A DNA stretch of 64,000 bases from Fluviibacter phosphoraccumulans_A (GCA_036287865.1 CP126743.1:496001-560000), one strand, 5' to 3'. Counted from the first letter of the stretch, positions 53,879 through 63,127 are shown. Numbers and translations are program-made. Notes: generated by a model from the letters alone, not told the origin.

Positions 53879-54303
53879 TAAAGCTTCCGTAGGCGCTCCA
53901 GATAGGCTTCGGTATCAAAGATACCCCCCGGCTGCTGCGCATGCCACACGGTTTCACCCAGACACTCCAGCAGACGATGCAGCGCTTCATGGGCATTACC
54001 GAGTTTTGTGGCCTGTTGTTCGAAGATGGTTCGAACACCGGGGGGAGAATCCACCGAAATCTGTTCAAATAACGCCATATGAAGGGACAAGTGCAGGATG
54101 GGGTTCATGGTCTCTTGTTCCGGCGTCCACTCACCTGCGATAGCGGCTTCCGGGTTATCAAGCAGCGCATGATATTCCGGATGCATGGCAATTACATCGG
54201 CCGCGATGATTTCAGCACCATCCAGCGGCAGGTTCTCACGCTGCTTACGGCGTGATTCGCAGAAGAATTGGCGTACCTGGTCTTTGGTTGGGGTGAAGAT
54301 CAT
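53878..54303 (-). CDS. DUF1841 family protein
   Basis: A 141-residue cytoplasmic protein of the DUF1841 family: FTPTKDQVRQFFCESRRKQ at the start, IIAADVIAMHPEYHALL, then NPILHLSLHMALFEQISVD. Function unknown. It lies nine bases after nth and probably ends the rnfABCDGE-nth transcript. It is widely found in beta- and gammaproteobacteria, often close to nth. Confidence 0.85.
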   Translation of the reverse strand: MIFTPTKDQVRQFFCESRRKQRENLPLDGAEIIAADVIAMHPEYHALLDNPEAAIAGEWTPEQETMNPILHLSLHMALFEQISVDSPPGVRTIFEQQATKLGNAHEALHRLLECLGETVWHAQQPGGIFDTEAYLERLRKL

Positions 54304-54312
54304 GAGGGTGCG

Positions 54313-54972
54313 TTATTGATTAAGGTTGATCAGTTTACGTGCTGCTTTGGCCTCGGGTGAACGGCATAGGTCGATCACCGGGCATATTTCGCATTCAGGT
54401 TTGCGGGCTTTACAAATATAGCGGCCCAGAAGAATGAGCCAGTGGTGCGCATCCAGCAAAAATTCCTTAGGCACATTTTTGAGTAGCTTTTGTTCGACGA
54501 CCAGCGGCGTTTTACCCGGTGCCAGACCGGTACGGTTAGAGACACGGAAGATATGGGTGTCTACGGCCATGGTCGGGTGGCCGAATGCAGTGTTCAACAC
54601 CACGTTGGCAGTTTTGCGGCCAACGCCGGGCAAGGCCTCGAGCGCAGCGCGATCTTCCGGCACTTCGCCACCATAAAGCTCACAGAGGATTTTGCAGGTA
54701 GCGATCACGTTTTTAGCTTTGGTCGGATACAAACCAATTGTTTTAACGTGGGGTACCAGGCCGGCTACTTCGAGTGCGCCCATACTGGCTGCATCCGGTG
54801 CATCGATAAAGAGCTGGCGTGTAGCCAGGTTCACGCCTTTGTCGGTGGCTTGCGCCGACAGAATCACGGCAATCAGTAACTGGAAAGTCGAGCCATATTC
54901 AAGCTCGGTGGTGGGGTGCGGGTTAGCAGCCTGTAGCCGTCGAAAGAATTCGACCCGCTGTTCTTTGTTCAT
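54313..54972 (-). CDS. nth: Endonuclease III
   Basis: DNA glycosylase/AP lyase that removes oxidised pyrimidines. The 219-residue protein has the helix-hairpin-helix ALPGVGRKTANVVLNTAFG containing the catalytic Lys, the VDTHIFRVSNRTGLA motif with the catalytic Asp, and the C-terminal four-cysteine iron-sulphur cluster (CKARKPECEICPVIDLC). Complete. It follows rnfE, as in E. coli rsx-nth. Confidence 0.97.
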   Translation of the reverse strand: MNKEQRVEFFRRLQAANPHPTTELEYGSTFQLLIAVILSAQATDKGVNLATRQLFIDAPDAASMGALEVAGLVPHVKTIGLYPTKAKNVIATCKILCELYGGEVPEDRAALEALPGVGRKTANVVLNTAFGHPTMAVDTHIFRVSNRTGLAPGKTPLVVEQKLLKNVPKEFLLDAHHWLILLGRYICKARKPECEICPVIDLCRSPEAKAARKLINLNQ

Positions 54973-54993
54973 GCAAAATGGCTTTGATCAGGC

Positions 54994-55683
54994 TTAGTGA
55001 CAACCGCCAGCTACCGGTTGCGGTACTGGCTGGTGATTTCGGGCAGCCTGTCGGGCCATATACCAGTTGCGCCAGGCAACCAGACAACCCAGCACGGTAA
55101 ACGCGCCCGGTGGCAGAATTGCCCACAATAAGCCGGGGTAGTTTTCCGGCAGAATCTGGATCGGCTGCAAAGAAGGAATCACCAGATCAATGCCGCCCAG
55201 AATGGCGCCGGTACCAATGAATTCACGAATAGCGCCGAGTAGCGATAGCGTCCAGACCATGCCTACGCCCATCATGGCGCCATCCCAGGCCGAGGAGATC
55301 GGATTATGTTTAGCAGCAAAAGCCTCAATGCGCGCAAGCACCAGACAGTTGGTAATGATTAGCGGAATAAAGATGCCGAGCACCAGATACATTTCGTGCA
55401 GATAGGCATTCATCATCAGATCAATCAGCGTCACCATGGCCGCAGCGATCAGAATGAAGACCGGAATACGGATTTCGTACGGAATGTAATTGCGTAGCAG
55501 GGCAACGATAAAGTTACCAGAAGCCATAACCAGCAGGGTAGCGAAAGAGATCATGGCGCCATTGACCATGGTGGTGGTAATGGCGAGAACCGGGCACATG
55601 CCCAGAATCTGGACGAGAGTGCTGTTCTGTTTCCAGATGCCGTTGGCAGTAACGTCACGAAGTTCTTTGAAGTCGGGCAGCAT
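54994..55683 (-). CDS. rsxE: Rnf/Rsx electron transport complex subunit E
   Basis: Inner-membrane subunit of the ion-translocating ferredoxin:NAD oxidoreductase-type complex. The 229-residue, six-helix protein starts with a NGIWKQNSTLVQILGMCPVLA segment and has CLVLARIEAFAAKHNPISSAWDG, family signatures including the cysteine thought to help bind an iron centre. The C-terminus is His/Pro-rich (NHQPVPQPVAGGCH). Sixth gene of rnfABCDGE. Confidence 0.95.
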   Translation of the reverse strand: MLPDFKELRDVTANGIWKQNSTLVQILGMCPVLAITTTMVNGAMISFATLLVMASGNFIVALLRNYIPYEIRIPVFILIAAAMVTLIDLMMNAYLHEMYLVLGIFIPLIITNCLVLARIEAFAAKHNPISSAWDGAMMGVGMVWTLSLLGAIREFIGTGAILGGIDLVIPSLQPIQILPENYPGLLWAILPPGAFTVLGCLVAWRNWYMARQAARNHQPVPQPVAGGCH

Positions 55684-55695
55684 GTTGTTCTCTGA

Positions 55696-56361
55696 TTAGT
55701 TCGACGGATTGGAGTTCGTTTTGGCAAACAGCATCGTCAGGTTTGCCTGCGCAAATTGCATGGCCTTGTGGACTGCCTTCACCACGGCGCGCGGTGTTAC
55801 CGTGGCACCTGCGACAGAATCAAGTTGACCACCATCTTTCTTAACGTGCCACCGCACATCAGATAGTGCGGGCAGGTTATCAAATTGGTTAATCCAGGGA
55901 TTGGCTTTATTGCGATCCTTTTTAGGATCAATGTAGTCGCCCAGGCCAGGGGTTTCTTTGTGTTCGGTCACGCGGACACTGAGTAAATTACCTTTGGCAT
56001 CCAGGCCAATCAGCATTTTGATATCCCCGCTGTAGCCGTCTGGGGCAATCGCTTCAAGGATTAGACCGGCCGGCTTACCATTAAGGCGGGCGCGATAGAT
56101 CTGTGTAGGAAAGCGTTGGCCTAGGGCAGGCTCAGGCGGTAGTTTGAGGGTGTCAGTCAGCGGGTCGTTGTTATACAGATCGCGCGGTAGGATCTGATCA
56201 AAAAATACCAGACGTTCTTCTTTTGCTGAGGCTTCGATCGTAGGTTTGGTAAACAGATAGGACCAGGCCAGCAATGCTGTAAAGAAAACGACAAAAGCGA
56301 GTAGGGTCAGCGATGTTTCAACCGAAACGCGGAAAATCCGTTTTTCTTCGGGCGTGCTCAT
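55696..56361 (-). CDS. rsxG: Rnf/Rsx electron transport complex subunit G
   Basis: FMN-binding periplasmic-facing subunit with one N-terminal membrane helix (about 15-34). The 221-residue protein has the covalent-flavin motif region AGATVTPRAVV near the C-terminus (Thr as attachment site) and the VTEHKETPGLGDYIDPKKD motif. Overlaps rsxD by four bases (56358-56361), so translation is coupled. Confidence 0.95.
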   Translation of the reverse strand: MSTPEEKRIFRVSVETSLTLLAFVVFFTALLAWSYLFTKPTIEASAKEERLVFFDQILPRDLYNNDPLTDTLKLPPEPALGQRFPTQIYRARLNGKPAGLILEAIAPDGYSGDIKMLIGLDAKGNLLSVRVTEHKETPGLGDYIDPKKDRNKANPWINQFDNLPALSDVRWHVKKDGGQLDSVAGATVTPRAVVKAVHKAMQFAQANLTMLFAKTNSNPSN

Positions 56362-57416
56362 GAGACGTCCTTTTTGGATTTCTCGCCAAAGATGGCTGGT
56401 TGCGTGTACATATCAATCAGCGGAACACAGATATTCATGAGGAGCACACCGAAGGCGATACCATCCGGGAAAGTGCCGAACACGCGGATCAGGTAGGCGA
56501 TGATGCCGGCACCCGCTGCAAAAATCAGTTTGCCGCGTGGCGTGGTTGCGCCGGATACCGGATCGGTAGCAATGAAAAATGCGCCAAGCAGGGTAGCTCC
56601 ACCAAAGATATGGAAGACGGGACTGGCGAAGTGCTTGGGATCAATTCCCCAGAAGAGGAGTGCCAGACCACCTATCGCGGTAATAAAAGCCACCGGAATA
56701 TGCCAGGTGATAATGCGTTGTTGCCAAAGCCACAGACCACCAATGAGCCAGGCCAGCGTCACACATTCCCATCCCTGGCCGGCGCCGATACCATAGATTT
56801 TCTGGTTCTCAGCAATGCTCTGCACGGTGATCGTGTCATTGCTCATGGAAAGGCGCAAGGTTGTCTTTAGGTGGTCTAACGGTGTAGCGCCCGCCCAGGC
56901 ATCAACATTTGGTAGATGATTGAAGATGGTGCTGATCTGATCCAGAGCAGATAAGCCGCCATTAGCTAAAGTAACCGGCCACTGCGACATCACGGCAGGG
57001 AAGGAGACGATGCAGATGGCGTAAGCCACCATAGCTGGGTTGAACGGATTCTGACCCAGACCGCCGTAGAGTTGCTTCACAACGATGATGGTAAAGAGGG
57101 TGCCCACGACTACTAGCCACCAGGGGCCGACCGGAGGAAACGATAGGGCAATCAGCCAGGCCGTTACAACAGCCGATAGATCGGCCAACGCCGGGGCAAC
57201 TGGCTTGTGACGAATCTTTAGAAAGGCGGCTTCTGCCACCAGCGCCGTTGTTGTCGCCAGAAGCAGTTGCACTATGATGCCAACACCAAAGAGCGCCACG
57301 TAAATGATGATCCCCGGAATGAGGGCAATCAGTACCTTGAGCATGATGCGGCTAACGCTCACTGGGGAGACCAGGTAAGGCGATTGCGTAAGAACGTTCG
57401 GTGTCTTGAAGGGCAC
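56358..57416 (-). CDS. rsxD: Rnf/Rsx electron transport complex subunit D
   Basis: Polytopic membrane subunit of 352 residues carrying covalent FMN. Many hydrophobic helices, NPFNPAMVAYAICIVSFPAVMSQWP and the flavinylation motif TDPVSGATTPRGKL with Thr near residue 290 mark RnfD. Complete. Lies 14 bases after rsxC and overlaps rsxG. Confidence 0.96.
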   Translation of the reverse strand: MPFKTPNVLTQSPYLVSPVSVSRIMLKVLIALIPGIIIYVALFGVGIIVQLLLATTTALVAEAAFLKIRHKPVAPALADLSAVVTAWLIALSFPPVGPWWLVVVGTLFTIIVVKQLYGGLGQNPFNPAMVAYAICIVSFPAVMSQWPVTLANGGLSALDQISTIFNHLPNVDAWAGATPLDHLKTTLRLSMSNDTITVQSIAENQKIYGIGAGQGWECVTLAWLIGGLWLWQQRIITWHIPVAFITAIGGLALLFWGIDPKHFASPVFHIFGGATLLGAFFIATDPVSGATTPRGKLIFAAGAGIIAYLIRVFGTFPDGIAFGVLLMNICVPLIDMYTQPAIFGEKSKKDVS

Positions 57417-57430
57417 GGCGGGTTTCCGGG

Positions 57431-59065
57431 TCAGTGTTTGTTATGGTTGTCGCGGCGGGCGCGCGCCTGCTCAACAGCCGCAGCAATGGCTGCCTGTTTG
57501 GTTGCCGCATCCAGTACCGGATGCGTATCAAGTGCCACGGGCGTCGTGGCTTGTTCGTGGTCGTTGGCCGGCGTCGCCGCTGCCTCAGGTGTTGCTGTGG
57601 CAGCAGGCGCACCATCTGTGAGCGTTGCACCGGCAGCCTGACGGGCCGCATTGGCCTTGGCCAGACGTTCTGCTTTCTCACGCTTTTCGCGCTCGGCACG
57701 TTCTTCGCGGAATTCAAAACGCTCGCGGGCGCTGTCAGCGGCCTTGTGCGAACGAGCCTCGGCCTGGATTTCGCTCTTGGCGAAACGGAAGTAGTTCACC
57801 AGTGGAATGTGGCTCGGGCAGACATAATCGCAGCAACCGCATTCGATGCAGTCGAAGAGTTTGTACTTCTCGAGCTTGTCGAATTTGCTGGCGCGTGACC
57901 ACCAGTAAAGCTCGAAAGGTTGTAATTCCTGCGGGCAGGCCTGAGCACAACTGCCGCAGCGAATGCACTGTTGTTCAGCCGGCTTTGGTGGAAACAGTTT
58001 GACTGAATGCGCGAGCAAACAGTTGGTGGCCTTGATCACGGGCGCATCGGCCGTTGGAACGCGGAAGCCCATCATGGGGCCGCCCATCACCACACCATCA
58101 GTATCAGGCAGGGGGTTGGCAAGGGCGATCAGTTCGCCGATGGGCATGCCAATCGGTACAGACCAGTTTCGTGCCTCACCCACATTACCGCTGAGCGTCA
58201 CAATGCGCGAGATTAGTGGTTCGCCATATTGAATAGCGCGCCAGGCAGATTGCACCGTGGCCACATTAAAGACTTGTACCGCAAAATCGGTGGAGCGTTT
58301 GCTGCCGGGTACTTCTTTGCCGGTGAGCACGCGGATCAATTCTTTGGCACCACCCGTCGGATAAATCGTTGGCACGGTGATAACTTCAACGGGCGCATCA
58401 AGGGCAACCTGTGCCGCCTTCAGTGCTTCAATGGCTTCGGGCTTGTTGTCTTCAACGCCGATCAGTACACGCTTGGCACCAATCAATTTGCCAAAGAGGG
58501 CGCTACCCTGAACAACTTCCGCCGCCTGCTCGCGCATGAGGCGATCATCGCAGGTAATAAAGGGTTCGCATTCGGCGCCGTTGATAATTAGTTCTTCAAC
58601 CAGTTTGCCGCGTGGCACGCTCAGCTTTACGTGGCTTGGGAAAACCGCACCACCCATGCCCACAATGCCCATGTCGCACAGGTATTCGCGTACGGCATCG
58701 GCTGAAGTGCTGTTCAGATCAAACGGCGTGCGTTCAATCCATTGATCTCTACCATCTGCTTCGATGACTACGCAGTCGGTCGGCAAACCAGACGGGTGCG
58801 GCATGACGTGCGGGCCGACTTCAACCACTGTGCCAGAGGTCGGTGCATGTACTGCTGCCGAGACCCAGCCATCGGCTTCGCCAATGCGTTGGCCTTTCAG
58901 TACATAGTCACCGGCCTGAACCATCGGTCGTGGTGTGCCACCAACGCTCTGATGCAGCGGCACGATATAACGTTTGACCAGCGGTGCCTGTGCAATCGGC
59001 AGCGTGGTCGATAGCGACTTGTTTGGATTCGGCTTAACTCCCCCTTTGAAGGAGAAGAGCTTCAT
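57431..59065 (-). CDS. rsxC: Rnf/Rsx electron transport complex subunit C
   Basis: Peripheral subunit that binds NADH/FMN and two [4Fe-4S] clusters. With ATG 59065 the product is 544 residues, starting MKLFSFKGGVKPNPNK; a frame to 59095 would overlap rsxB and lacks support. It has the glycine-rich VGMGGAVFPSHVK, SLBB-type middle, and the clusters CIRCGSCAQACP and CIECGCCDYVCPSHIP. A charged, Ala/Glu-rich tail of about 110 residues follows, shorter than the repeat-rich tail of E. coli RsxC. Two bases separate it from rsxB. Confidence 0.95.
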   Translation of the reverse strand: MKLFSFKGGVKPNPNKSLSTTLPIAQAPLVKRYIVPLHQSVGGTPRPMVQAGDYVLKGQRIGEADGWVSAAVHAPTSGTVVEVGPHVMPHPSGLPTDCVVIEADGRDQWIERTPFDLNSTSADAVREYLCDMGIVGMGGAVFPSHVKLSVPRGKLVEELIINGAECEPFITCDDRLMREQAAEVVQGSALFGKLIGAKRVLIGVEDNKPEAIEALKAAQVALDAPVEVITVPTIYPTGGAKELIRVLTGKEVPGSKRSTDFAVQVFNVATVQSAWRAIQYGEPLISRIVTLSGNVGEARNWSVPIGMPIGELIALANPLPDTDGVVMGGPMMGFRVPTADAPVIKATNCLLAHSVKLFPPKPAEQQCIRCGSCAQACPQELQPFELYWWSRASKFDKLEKYKLFDCIECGCCDYVCPSHIPLVNYFRFAKSEIQAEARSHKAADSARERFEFREERAEREKREKAERLAKANAARQAAGATLTDGAPAATATPEAAATPANDHEQATTPVALDTHPVLDAATKQAAIAAAVEQARARRDNHNKH

Positions 59066-59066
59066 A

Positions 59067-59666
59067 TCAGGCAGCCTGACCCATGCCGGTGGCAACAGGA
59101 ATAATTGGAATCACGCGTGGTGGCGTGTTGGGTTTTTCCCATTTCCAAGTATCCAGCGTCGTTTCTACTGTTTCCATGGAGATGCACTCGACCGGGCAGG
59201 GTGGAATGCAGAGTTCGCAACCGGTACACAAATCAGTCACGATGGTGTGCATCTGCTTGGCCGCGCCGACAATCGCATCGACAGGGCAAGCCTGGATGCA
59301 CAGGGTGCAACCGATACAGGTTTTCTCATCGATGAGCGCTACGGTTTTCGGCTTTTCTACACCGTGTTCTTCAGAGAGCGGTTTGTATTCTTTACCTAGT
59401 AACTCGGCGAGCTTGTGAATGTTTTCATCGCCACCGGGGGGGCACTGATTGATTTCGGCCGCACCATTTGCAATGGCTTCAGCATAAGGTTTGCAGCCGG
59501 AAAATCCACATTGGCCACACTGCGTTTGCGGCAGAATGCTGTTGATCTTTTCAACCAGCGGGTCGCCTTCCACTTTGAACTTAACCGCAGCAAAACCCAG
59601 CATGGCGCCGAGCAGTACGGCGCCGAGTGCCATGACTGCAATTGCGTAGAGGAAGCTATCGCTCAT
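59067..59666 (-). CDS. rsxB: Rnf/Rsx electron transport complex subunit B
   Basis: Iron-sulphur subunit of 199 residues: N-terminal membrane helix (about 7-27), a four-cysteine cluster domain (CGQCGFSGCKPYAEAIA to NQCPPGG) and a two-cluster ferredoxin domain (CIGCTLCIQACPVDAIVG, CTGCELCIPPCPVECISM). It feeds electrons between ferredoxin and the membrane subunits. Five bases after rsxA. Confidence 0.97.
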   Translation of the reverse strand: MSDSFLYAIAVMALGAVLLGAMLGFAAVKFKVEGDPLVEKINSILPQTQCGQCGFSGCKPYAEAIANGAAEINQCPPGGDENIHKLAELLGKEYKPLSEEHGVEKPKTVALIDEKTCIGCTLCIQACPVDAIVGAAKQMHTIVTDLCTGCELCIPPCPVECISMETVETTLDTWKWEKPNTPPRVIPIIPVATGMGQAA

Positions 59667-59671
59667 GTTGA

Positions 59672-60256
59672 TTACCGGATGCGATCTAGGCCGGCAAAGC
59701 CCATGAAAGCTAAGCTCATTAGGCCGCCAGTAATCAGACCAATTGCCGTGCCACGAAAATGCTGCGGCACATCGGCGCCTTCAATTCGTTCCCGAATGCC
59801 AGCAAATAGTATAAGTGCTAGAGAGAAACCAATGGAGCTACCCGCACCAAATAGAATCGAGGCGATGAAATCATTGTTCTGCGAAATGTTGAGTAGCGGT
59901 ACACCCAGTACGGCACAGTTGGTCGTAATCAACGGTAGGTAGATACCGAGCACCTGGTGAAGGGTGGGGCTCGTTTTCTGGATGACAAGTTCGGTGAGTT
60001 GTACTAGTGCGGCAATCGTTACGATAAACGAAATGATGCGCAGATACTCCAGACCGAATGGAATGAGTAGGTAGTGATCGATGATGTAGCTGGTGCCGGT
60101 GCCGAGCGTTAACACGAAGGTGGTGGCAGCGCCCATACCATAGGCCGTGGCCAGTTTTTTGGACACGCCCATAAACGGACATAGTCCAAGAATCCGAACC
60201 AGTACGACGTTGTTCACCAGAACAGCGCCAATTACCACGAAAATATATTCGGTCAT
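59672..60256 (-). CDS. rsxA: Rnf/Rsx electron transport complex subunit A
   Basis: Six-helix membrane subunit homologous to RsxE with opposite topology. The 194-residue protein begins MTEYIFVVIGAVLVNNVVLVRILGLCPF, interrupted here only by normal variation, and contains CAVLGVPLLNI with the conserved Cys. First gene of rnfABCDGE-nth, with a promoter-like sequence about 70 bases upstream. Confidence 0.97.
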   Translation of the reverse strand: MTEYIFVVIGAVLVNNVVLVRILGLCPFMGVSKKLATAYGMGAATTFVLTLGTGTSYIIDHYLLIPFGLEYLRIISFIVTIAALVQLTELVIQKTSPTLHQVLGIYLPLITTNCAVLGVPLLNISQNNDFIASILFGAGSSIGFSLALILFAGIRERIEGADVPQHFRGTAIGLITGGLMSLAFMGFAGLDRIR

Positions 60257-60325
60257 CTACAGAAAGACGTTAAGTCAGAAAATGGGTTGCCTGAAGGGGG
60301 TCGCGATTTTGCGATTAACTTTTAC

Positions 60326-60354
60326 ATTATCCGCCCGCCATTGGTGTGGCGCAA
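60326..60354 (-). promoter_or_regulatory. Possible promoter of the rnf operon
   Basis: Minus-strand TTGCGC (60354-60349), a 17-base spacer and GATAAT (60331-60326), with a roughly 65-base leader before rsxA. Moderate match. Confidence 0.45.
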
Positions 60355-60387
60355 CACGCATTCGCTATAACTATATGCATTAATACG

Positions 60388-60418
60388 CAAAAGACCGCAG
60401 CTTTACTGCGGTCTTTTG
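60388..60418. terminator. Hairpin terminator between pyrD and the rnf operon
   Basis: A perfect 13-base stem (60388-60400 with 60406-60418) with a five-base loop and T-rich outer arm. It follows the pyrD stop (60433) on the minus strand, upstream of the rnf promoter, and insulates the two. Confidence 0.85.
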
Positions 60419-60432
60419 GCATATACCCTGTT

Positions 60433-61482
60433 TTAAACGTTAGGGCGGTGATTTTGGCGCGTGTAGCGGGCGAGGGCTTCACCCACGTCTTTAATCAACT
60501 GCGGCCCCTGATAAATGAGGCCGGTGTAAATCTGAACCAGTTCAGCACCGGCGTCACGCTTGGCGATGGCATCGTCGCCTGAGGCAATACCGCCGACACC
60601 AATGAGCGGCAGCTCACCGGCCAGTTTGTTACGCAGCGCAGCCAGCACCGCAGTCGATTTTTCAAATACGGGCTTACCTGATAAGCCGCCAGTTTCGCCC
60701 GCGTTCGGATCACCCATCACGGCGGCACGTTCCAGCGTGGTATTGGTGGCAATCACCGCGTCGAAGCGGTGACGGCATACGGCGGCGGCAATGGCATCAA
60801 TCTGCAGGTCATCCAGATCTGGTGCAATCTTTAAAGCAAGCGGTACGTATTTCCCGTGCTGGTCTGCCAGACGTTGCTGACGATCTTTCAAGCCTGCCAG
60901 TAGGGCTTCCAGTGCATCGTCCTGTTGCAGGGAGCGCAGGTTCTGGGTGTTGGGGCTAGAGATATTGATCGTGACGTAGTGCGCATGCGCGTAGGCTGCA
61001 TCCAGGGCGATCAGATAATCGTCATTGGCACGATCAATCGGCGTGCTGGCGTTCTTGCCAATGTTGATGCCGATGATGCCGCCGTTTTTAACGAAATGGC
61101 TGGCTTTGACATTGCTGACCAGATTATCAACACCCTGGTTATTAAAGCCGAAGCGGTTAATCAGCGCACCATGGGCCGGCAGGCGGAACAGACGTAGCTG
61201 TGGGTTACCCGGTTGTGGCTTAGGTGTCACCGTACCGATTTCGATAAAACCAAAGCCCATGGTGGCCAGGCCATCGATATGTGCGCCATCTTTATCAAGG
61301 CCAGCCGCTAAGCCCACACGATTAGGGAATTGAATCCCCATTACCGTAACCGGATCAGCGGGCAGTGTCTGACGCAGTAGCCCCAGCTTGGCAGCGTGGT
61401 CAAGGCCATTAAAGCTGAGATTGTGCGCGGTTTCTGGGGCGAGGCTAAAAAGGAGCGGGCGTAAAAAGGAATAGGCGTTCAT
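60433..61482 (-). CDS. pyrD: Dihydroorotate dehydrogenase (quinone), class 2
   Basis: Membrane-associated flavoenzyme oxidising dihydroorotate to orotate with quinone. With ATG 61482 the product is 349 residues, starting MNAYSFLRPLLFSLAPETAH, the amphipathic class 2 N-terminus. A TTG at 61503 overlaps the bpt stop and could give coupled translation with seven extra residues. Motifs: NRVGLAAGLDKDG, NRFGFNNQG, NISSPNTQNLR with the catalytic Ser, IATNTT and GVGGIASGDDA. Cotranscribed with bpt. Confidence 0.96.
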   Translation of the reverse strand: MNAYSFLRPLLFSLAPETAHNLSFNGLDHAAKLGLLRQTLPADPVTVMGIQFPNRVGLAAGLDKDGAHIDGLATMGFGFIEIGTVTPKPQPGNPQLRLFRLPAHGALINRFGFNNQGVDNLVSNVKASHFVKNGGIIGINIGKNASTPIDRANDDYLIALDAAYAHAHYVTINISSPNTQNLRSLQQDDALEALLAGLKDRQQRLADQHGKYVPLALKIAPDLDDLQIDAIAAAVCRHRFDAVIATNTTLERAAVMGDPNAGETGGLSGKPVFEKSTAVLAALRNKLAGELPLIGVGGIASGDDAIAKRDAGAELVQIYTGLIYQGPQLIKDVGEALARYTRQNHRPNV

Positions 61483-61499
61483 ATTGGGGTTCTTTGCAA

Positions 61500-62240
61500 T
61501 CAAGCCGGCATTTTAATCCAGCGGCCATCGTCCAGCATGTCCATCGGTTGGTAGCGGGATTTATAGGCCATCTTTTCGCTCTCGGCGATCCAGTAACCGA
61601 GGTAGAGATAGGGAAAGTTGTTGTACTGGCACTGAATGATTTGCCAGAGTACGGCGTAAGTGCCGTAGCTGGCCTTGGCATCGCTCGGGTCGTAGAAGGT
61701 GTATACCGCAGAAAGCCCATCGGGCAGCACATCCATCACGCTCAGCATGACCAGGCGACCTTCAATACGGAACTCGATCAGGCGTGTGTCGACACCGCTA
61801 CTCAGTAAAAACTGGGTGTATTGGTCAGCATCGTCCTCATCCATGCCGCCTTTAGGGTGACGATGCTGCTGGTAAGCGCGGTATAGCGCGTAGTGTTCGT
61901 CACAAAATTCAAGCGGGCATTCGCGCACCTGCATATAACCCGGCTTGTTCATGCGATTAACAAGTTTGCGCTGGGTGTGATCGGGCACAAAGTCGAGGGC
62001 GCGCACACGAACCGGCACACAGCGGGCACAACCATCGCAGCGAGGCCGATAGGTGTATTGCCCACTACGACGAAAGCCCCGTTGTATCAGGGTGCTGTAA
62101 ACAACACCATCAATGTGTTCTGGCGGAATGGCCACCTGAGATCGTGCCTGACGATCGGCCAGATAGCTGCACGGGTAGGGTGCAGTGGTGTAAAACTGGA
62201 GCAGCGCATCGGGTAGACCCGCTTCGTGAATGTTCGACAT
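61500..62240 (-). CDS. bpt: Aspartate/glutamate leucyltransferase
   Basis: Transfers leucine from Leu-tRNA to N-terminal Asp or Glu, marking proteins for ClpS/ClpAP (N-end rule). The 246-residue protein has the N-terminal YPCSYL and CDGCARCVPVRV cysteine motifs and LYRAYQQHRHPKGGMDEDD, QFLLSSGVDTRLIEF and YKSRYQPMD of the bacterial ATE/Bpt family. Complete. It lies directly upstream of pyrD. Confidence 0.94.
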   Translation of the reverse strand: MSNIHEAGLPDALLQFYTTAPYPCSYLADRQARSQVAIPPEHIDGVVYSTLIQRGFRRSGQYTYRPRCDGCARCVPVRVRALDFVPDHTQRKLVNRMNKPGYMQVRECPLEFCDEHYALYRAYQQHRHPKGGMDEDDADQYTQFLLSSGVDTRLIEFRIEGRLVMLSVMDVLPDGLSAVYTFYDPSDAKASYGTYAVLWQIIQCQYNNFPYLYLGYWIAESEKMAYKSRYQPMDMLDDGRWIKMPA

Positions 62241-62265
62241 GGCACTAGCTTAACCAAAACCACCG

Positions 62266-62292
62266 GAAATAAAAAACGCCGCAGGTGCGGCG
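62266..62292 (-). terminator. Terminator of the NlpC/P60 gene
   Basis: On the minus strand a CGCCGC/GCGGCG stem (+ strand 62277-62282 and 62287-62292) with a four-base loop is followed by TTTTTT and ATTT. It lies between the hydrolase gene and bpt. Confidence 0.75.
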
Positions 62293-62315
62293 CTTTCGGG
62301 GTGCAGGGTAATCGT

Positions 62316-62903
62316 TTAAAACGAGAGCGCCTTGCTTGGGGCGGCGGTTACGCCATCCAGACGACGGGCGCCGTTGTATTTGTTGACCCAGTAAGACTGC
62401 TGCATATTCTCTACGCGAATTTCCGCACCGGGTTTAGGGGCATGCACAAACTGGTTATTGCCGAGGTAAATGCCTACATGCGAATAGGCGCGACGCATGG
62501 TGTTAAAGAACACCAGATCACCCGGTTTCAGTTCGTCGGCGCTGACTTGTGTACCCACGTGCGCTTGTTCAGCGGCCGTACGGGGCAGGTCGATGCCATT
62601 CGAATCCAGGAATACGAGGCGCGTAAAACCGCTGCAGTCCAAACCGGACTCCACCGTATTACCACCACGACGATAAGGGACACCCACGAACTCCAGGCCT
62701 TTAATCACCAGATCCTGGATGTTCACGGTGTATCGCTGCAGCAGACCCGGCTTTTCCAGCTCATCGGCACGAACAGCCGTAGACACCGGAACCAGCGCGC
62801 TTGTAATGGTGATAGCCGTAATGGCCTGCACCAGAGCTTTGCGCGTCATGCGGCTTGCGCCAGCACTTAGAGTCGCCTTGCGAGGGGTTTTTACCTTTTG
62901 CAT
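62316..62903 (-). CDS. NlpC/P60 family cell-wall hydrolase
   Basis: Secreted peptidoglycan peptidase. With ATG 62903 the product is 195 residues with a long, basic, signal-type N-terminus and a hydrophobic stretch (about 20-46, ending TAVRA). The catalytic domain has VPYRRGGNTVESGLDCSGF with the Cys nucleophile, LKPGDLVFFN, the SHVGIYLGNNQFVHAP histidine pair and ends soon after. A longer frame to 63008 has no family support. Substrate probably the stem peptide. Divergent from acnB. Confidence 0.88.
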   Translation of the reverse strand: MQKVKTPRKATLSAGASRMTRKALVQAITAITITSALVPVSTAVRADELEKPGLLQRYTVNIQDLVIKGLEFVGVPYRRGGNTVESGLDCSGFTRLVFLDSNGIDLPRTAAEQAHVGTQVSADELKPGDLVFFNTMRRAYSHVGIYLGNNQFVHAPKPGAEIRVENMQQSYWVNKYNGARRLDGVTAAPSKALSF

Positions 62904-62984
62904 GAGGTTTACTCTAACCCAAAGTTCTGTCCAGGGCAACCCTTTGTTGTCGTTAGGGGATTGCCCCGTTTTTGGGCAGTTTTC

Positions 62985-63002
62985 AACTCTTTTATAAGAG
63001 TT
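62985..63002. repeat. 18-base inverted repeat in the NlpC/acnB gap
   Basis: AACTCT-TTTATA-AGAGTT, a symmetric element between two divergent genes. It could be an operator or a small hairpin. No known regulator site is recognised. Confidence 0.3.
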
Positions 63003-63127
63003 TGTCAATTTCTCTTATTTCCCTCTCGCTTATGGCTTCGGCTTGTGTTACAAATTCAGTTTGCGCAGTTATTTTCCGATAATTTGCCTCAAATTGTCGT
63101 TCCTCCGTTTTTTGAAAGAAAACCGCC

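Noticed and set aside
57431..57900. Plus-strand frames rich in Arg/Cys/Gly opposite the rsxC tail
   Set aside because: They mirror the Ala/Glu/Lys-rich C-terminus of rsxC and have no independent support.
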